From Prorocentrum cordatum (lineage: Eukaryota > Sar > Dinophyceae > Prorocentrales > Prorocentraceae), in the NCBI GenBank assembly GCA_963575745.1, contig CAUYUJ010004777.1, positions 1 to 37,500 of the forward strand: 37,500 bases of DNA, written 5' to 3'. Positions 37,405 to 37,500 of this stretch are shown piece by piece (position 1 is the first letter of the stretch; every line of letters starts with the position of its first letter). The notes under the pieces are model-generated. The model was not told where the DNA came from, ran no database searches, and saw nothing but the letters and a program-made list of their open reading frames with translations. Both the position numbers and the translations under genes were made by a program.

Positions 37405-37500
37405 CGAAGCGGGGGGAGGTGGAGGAGGAGGCGGAGGAGGAGGAGGACGGGAAGGAGGAGGAGGATGAGGAGGTTAAAATTGAGGAGGACGAGAAGGGAA
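37405..37500. repeat. GGA microsatellite at window end
   Basis: GAGGAGGAG repeats run to the end of the window. Confidence 0.85.

Overview
The window looks like nuclear DNA of a dinoflagellate, possibly Prorocentrum-like (not provable from sequence alone). The reasons are a GC-rich, repeat-dominated layout, a degenerate non-LTR retrotransposon, genes cut by short introns with GT, GC or ambiguous donors, several neighbouring genes on the same strand, and a cytosine-5 methyltransferase-like gene of the kind I associate with dinoflagellates. Most long open frames are only simple repeats that happen to lack stop codons; I list just those with believable protein content.

Layout. 1-5567 (+) is a decayed LINE: a helical 5' region, APE-type endonuclease, reverse transcriptase with YVDD, a zinc knuckle and RNase H. 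It is broken by several frame changes and a 118-base T-rich block. 5.6-12.2 kb is mostly repeats (56-bp palindromic unit, 73-bp duplication, GGA/CAC/CCT microsatellites, a CTTGGGGCC family), with one possible terminal exon at 10.7 kb. 12.2-21.4 kb carries three genes, all on the minus strand: an unrecognised multi-exon gene (15.7 to 12.2 kb), a DNA cytosine-5 methyltransferase-like gene (19.1 to 17.3 kb), and an Ala/Pro/Lys-rich gene (21.4 to 20.5 kb) with a frame slip and an in-frame TAG. Their introns are filled with polypurine/polypyrimidine tracts.

21.5-25.4 kb is satellite-like: a 77-bp array of about 19-20 units flanked on both sides by copies of another repeat, then GA/GGA tracts, a GGTCACC minisatellite and three 82-bp units. 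25.8-27.7 kb (+) is the best intact gene: a HET-like N-terminal domain followed by seven 31-residue leucine-rich repeats that are almost identical at DNA level except at the predicted exposed positions. 27.8-37.5 kb is repeats again: a 342-bp tandem family related to the 8.4 kb and 35 kb blocks, a near-mirror composite at 30.2-32.85 kb, a MITE-like element with 93-bp inverted ends at 33.9 kb, a terminal exon at 34.4 kb, and GAT/GGA tracts.

No operon or pathway links these genes. The most notable items are the HET-LRR gene with surface-restricted repeat variation, the intron-bearing methyltransferase-like gene, the 77-bp array with a tRNA D-arm-like core, and the mirror composite element. Frame slips in several loci sit in homopolymers, so some may be assembly errors rather than true decay.
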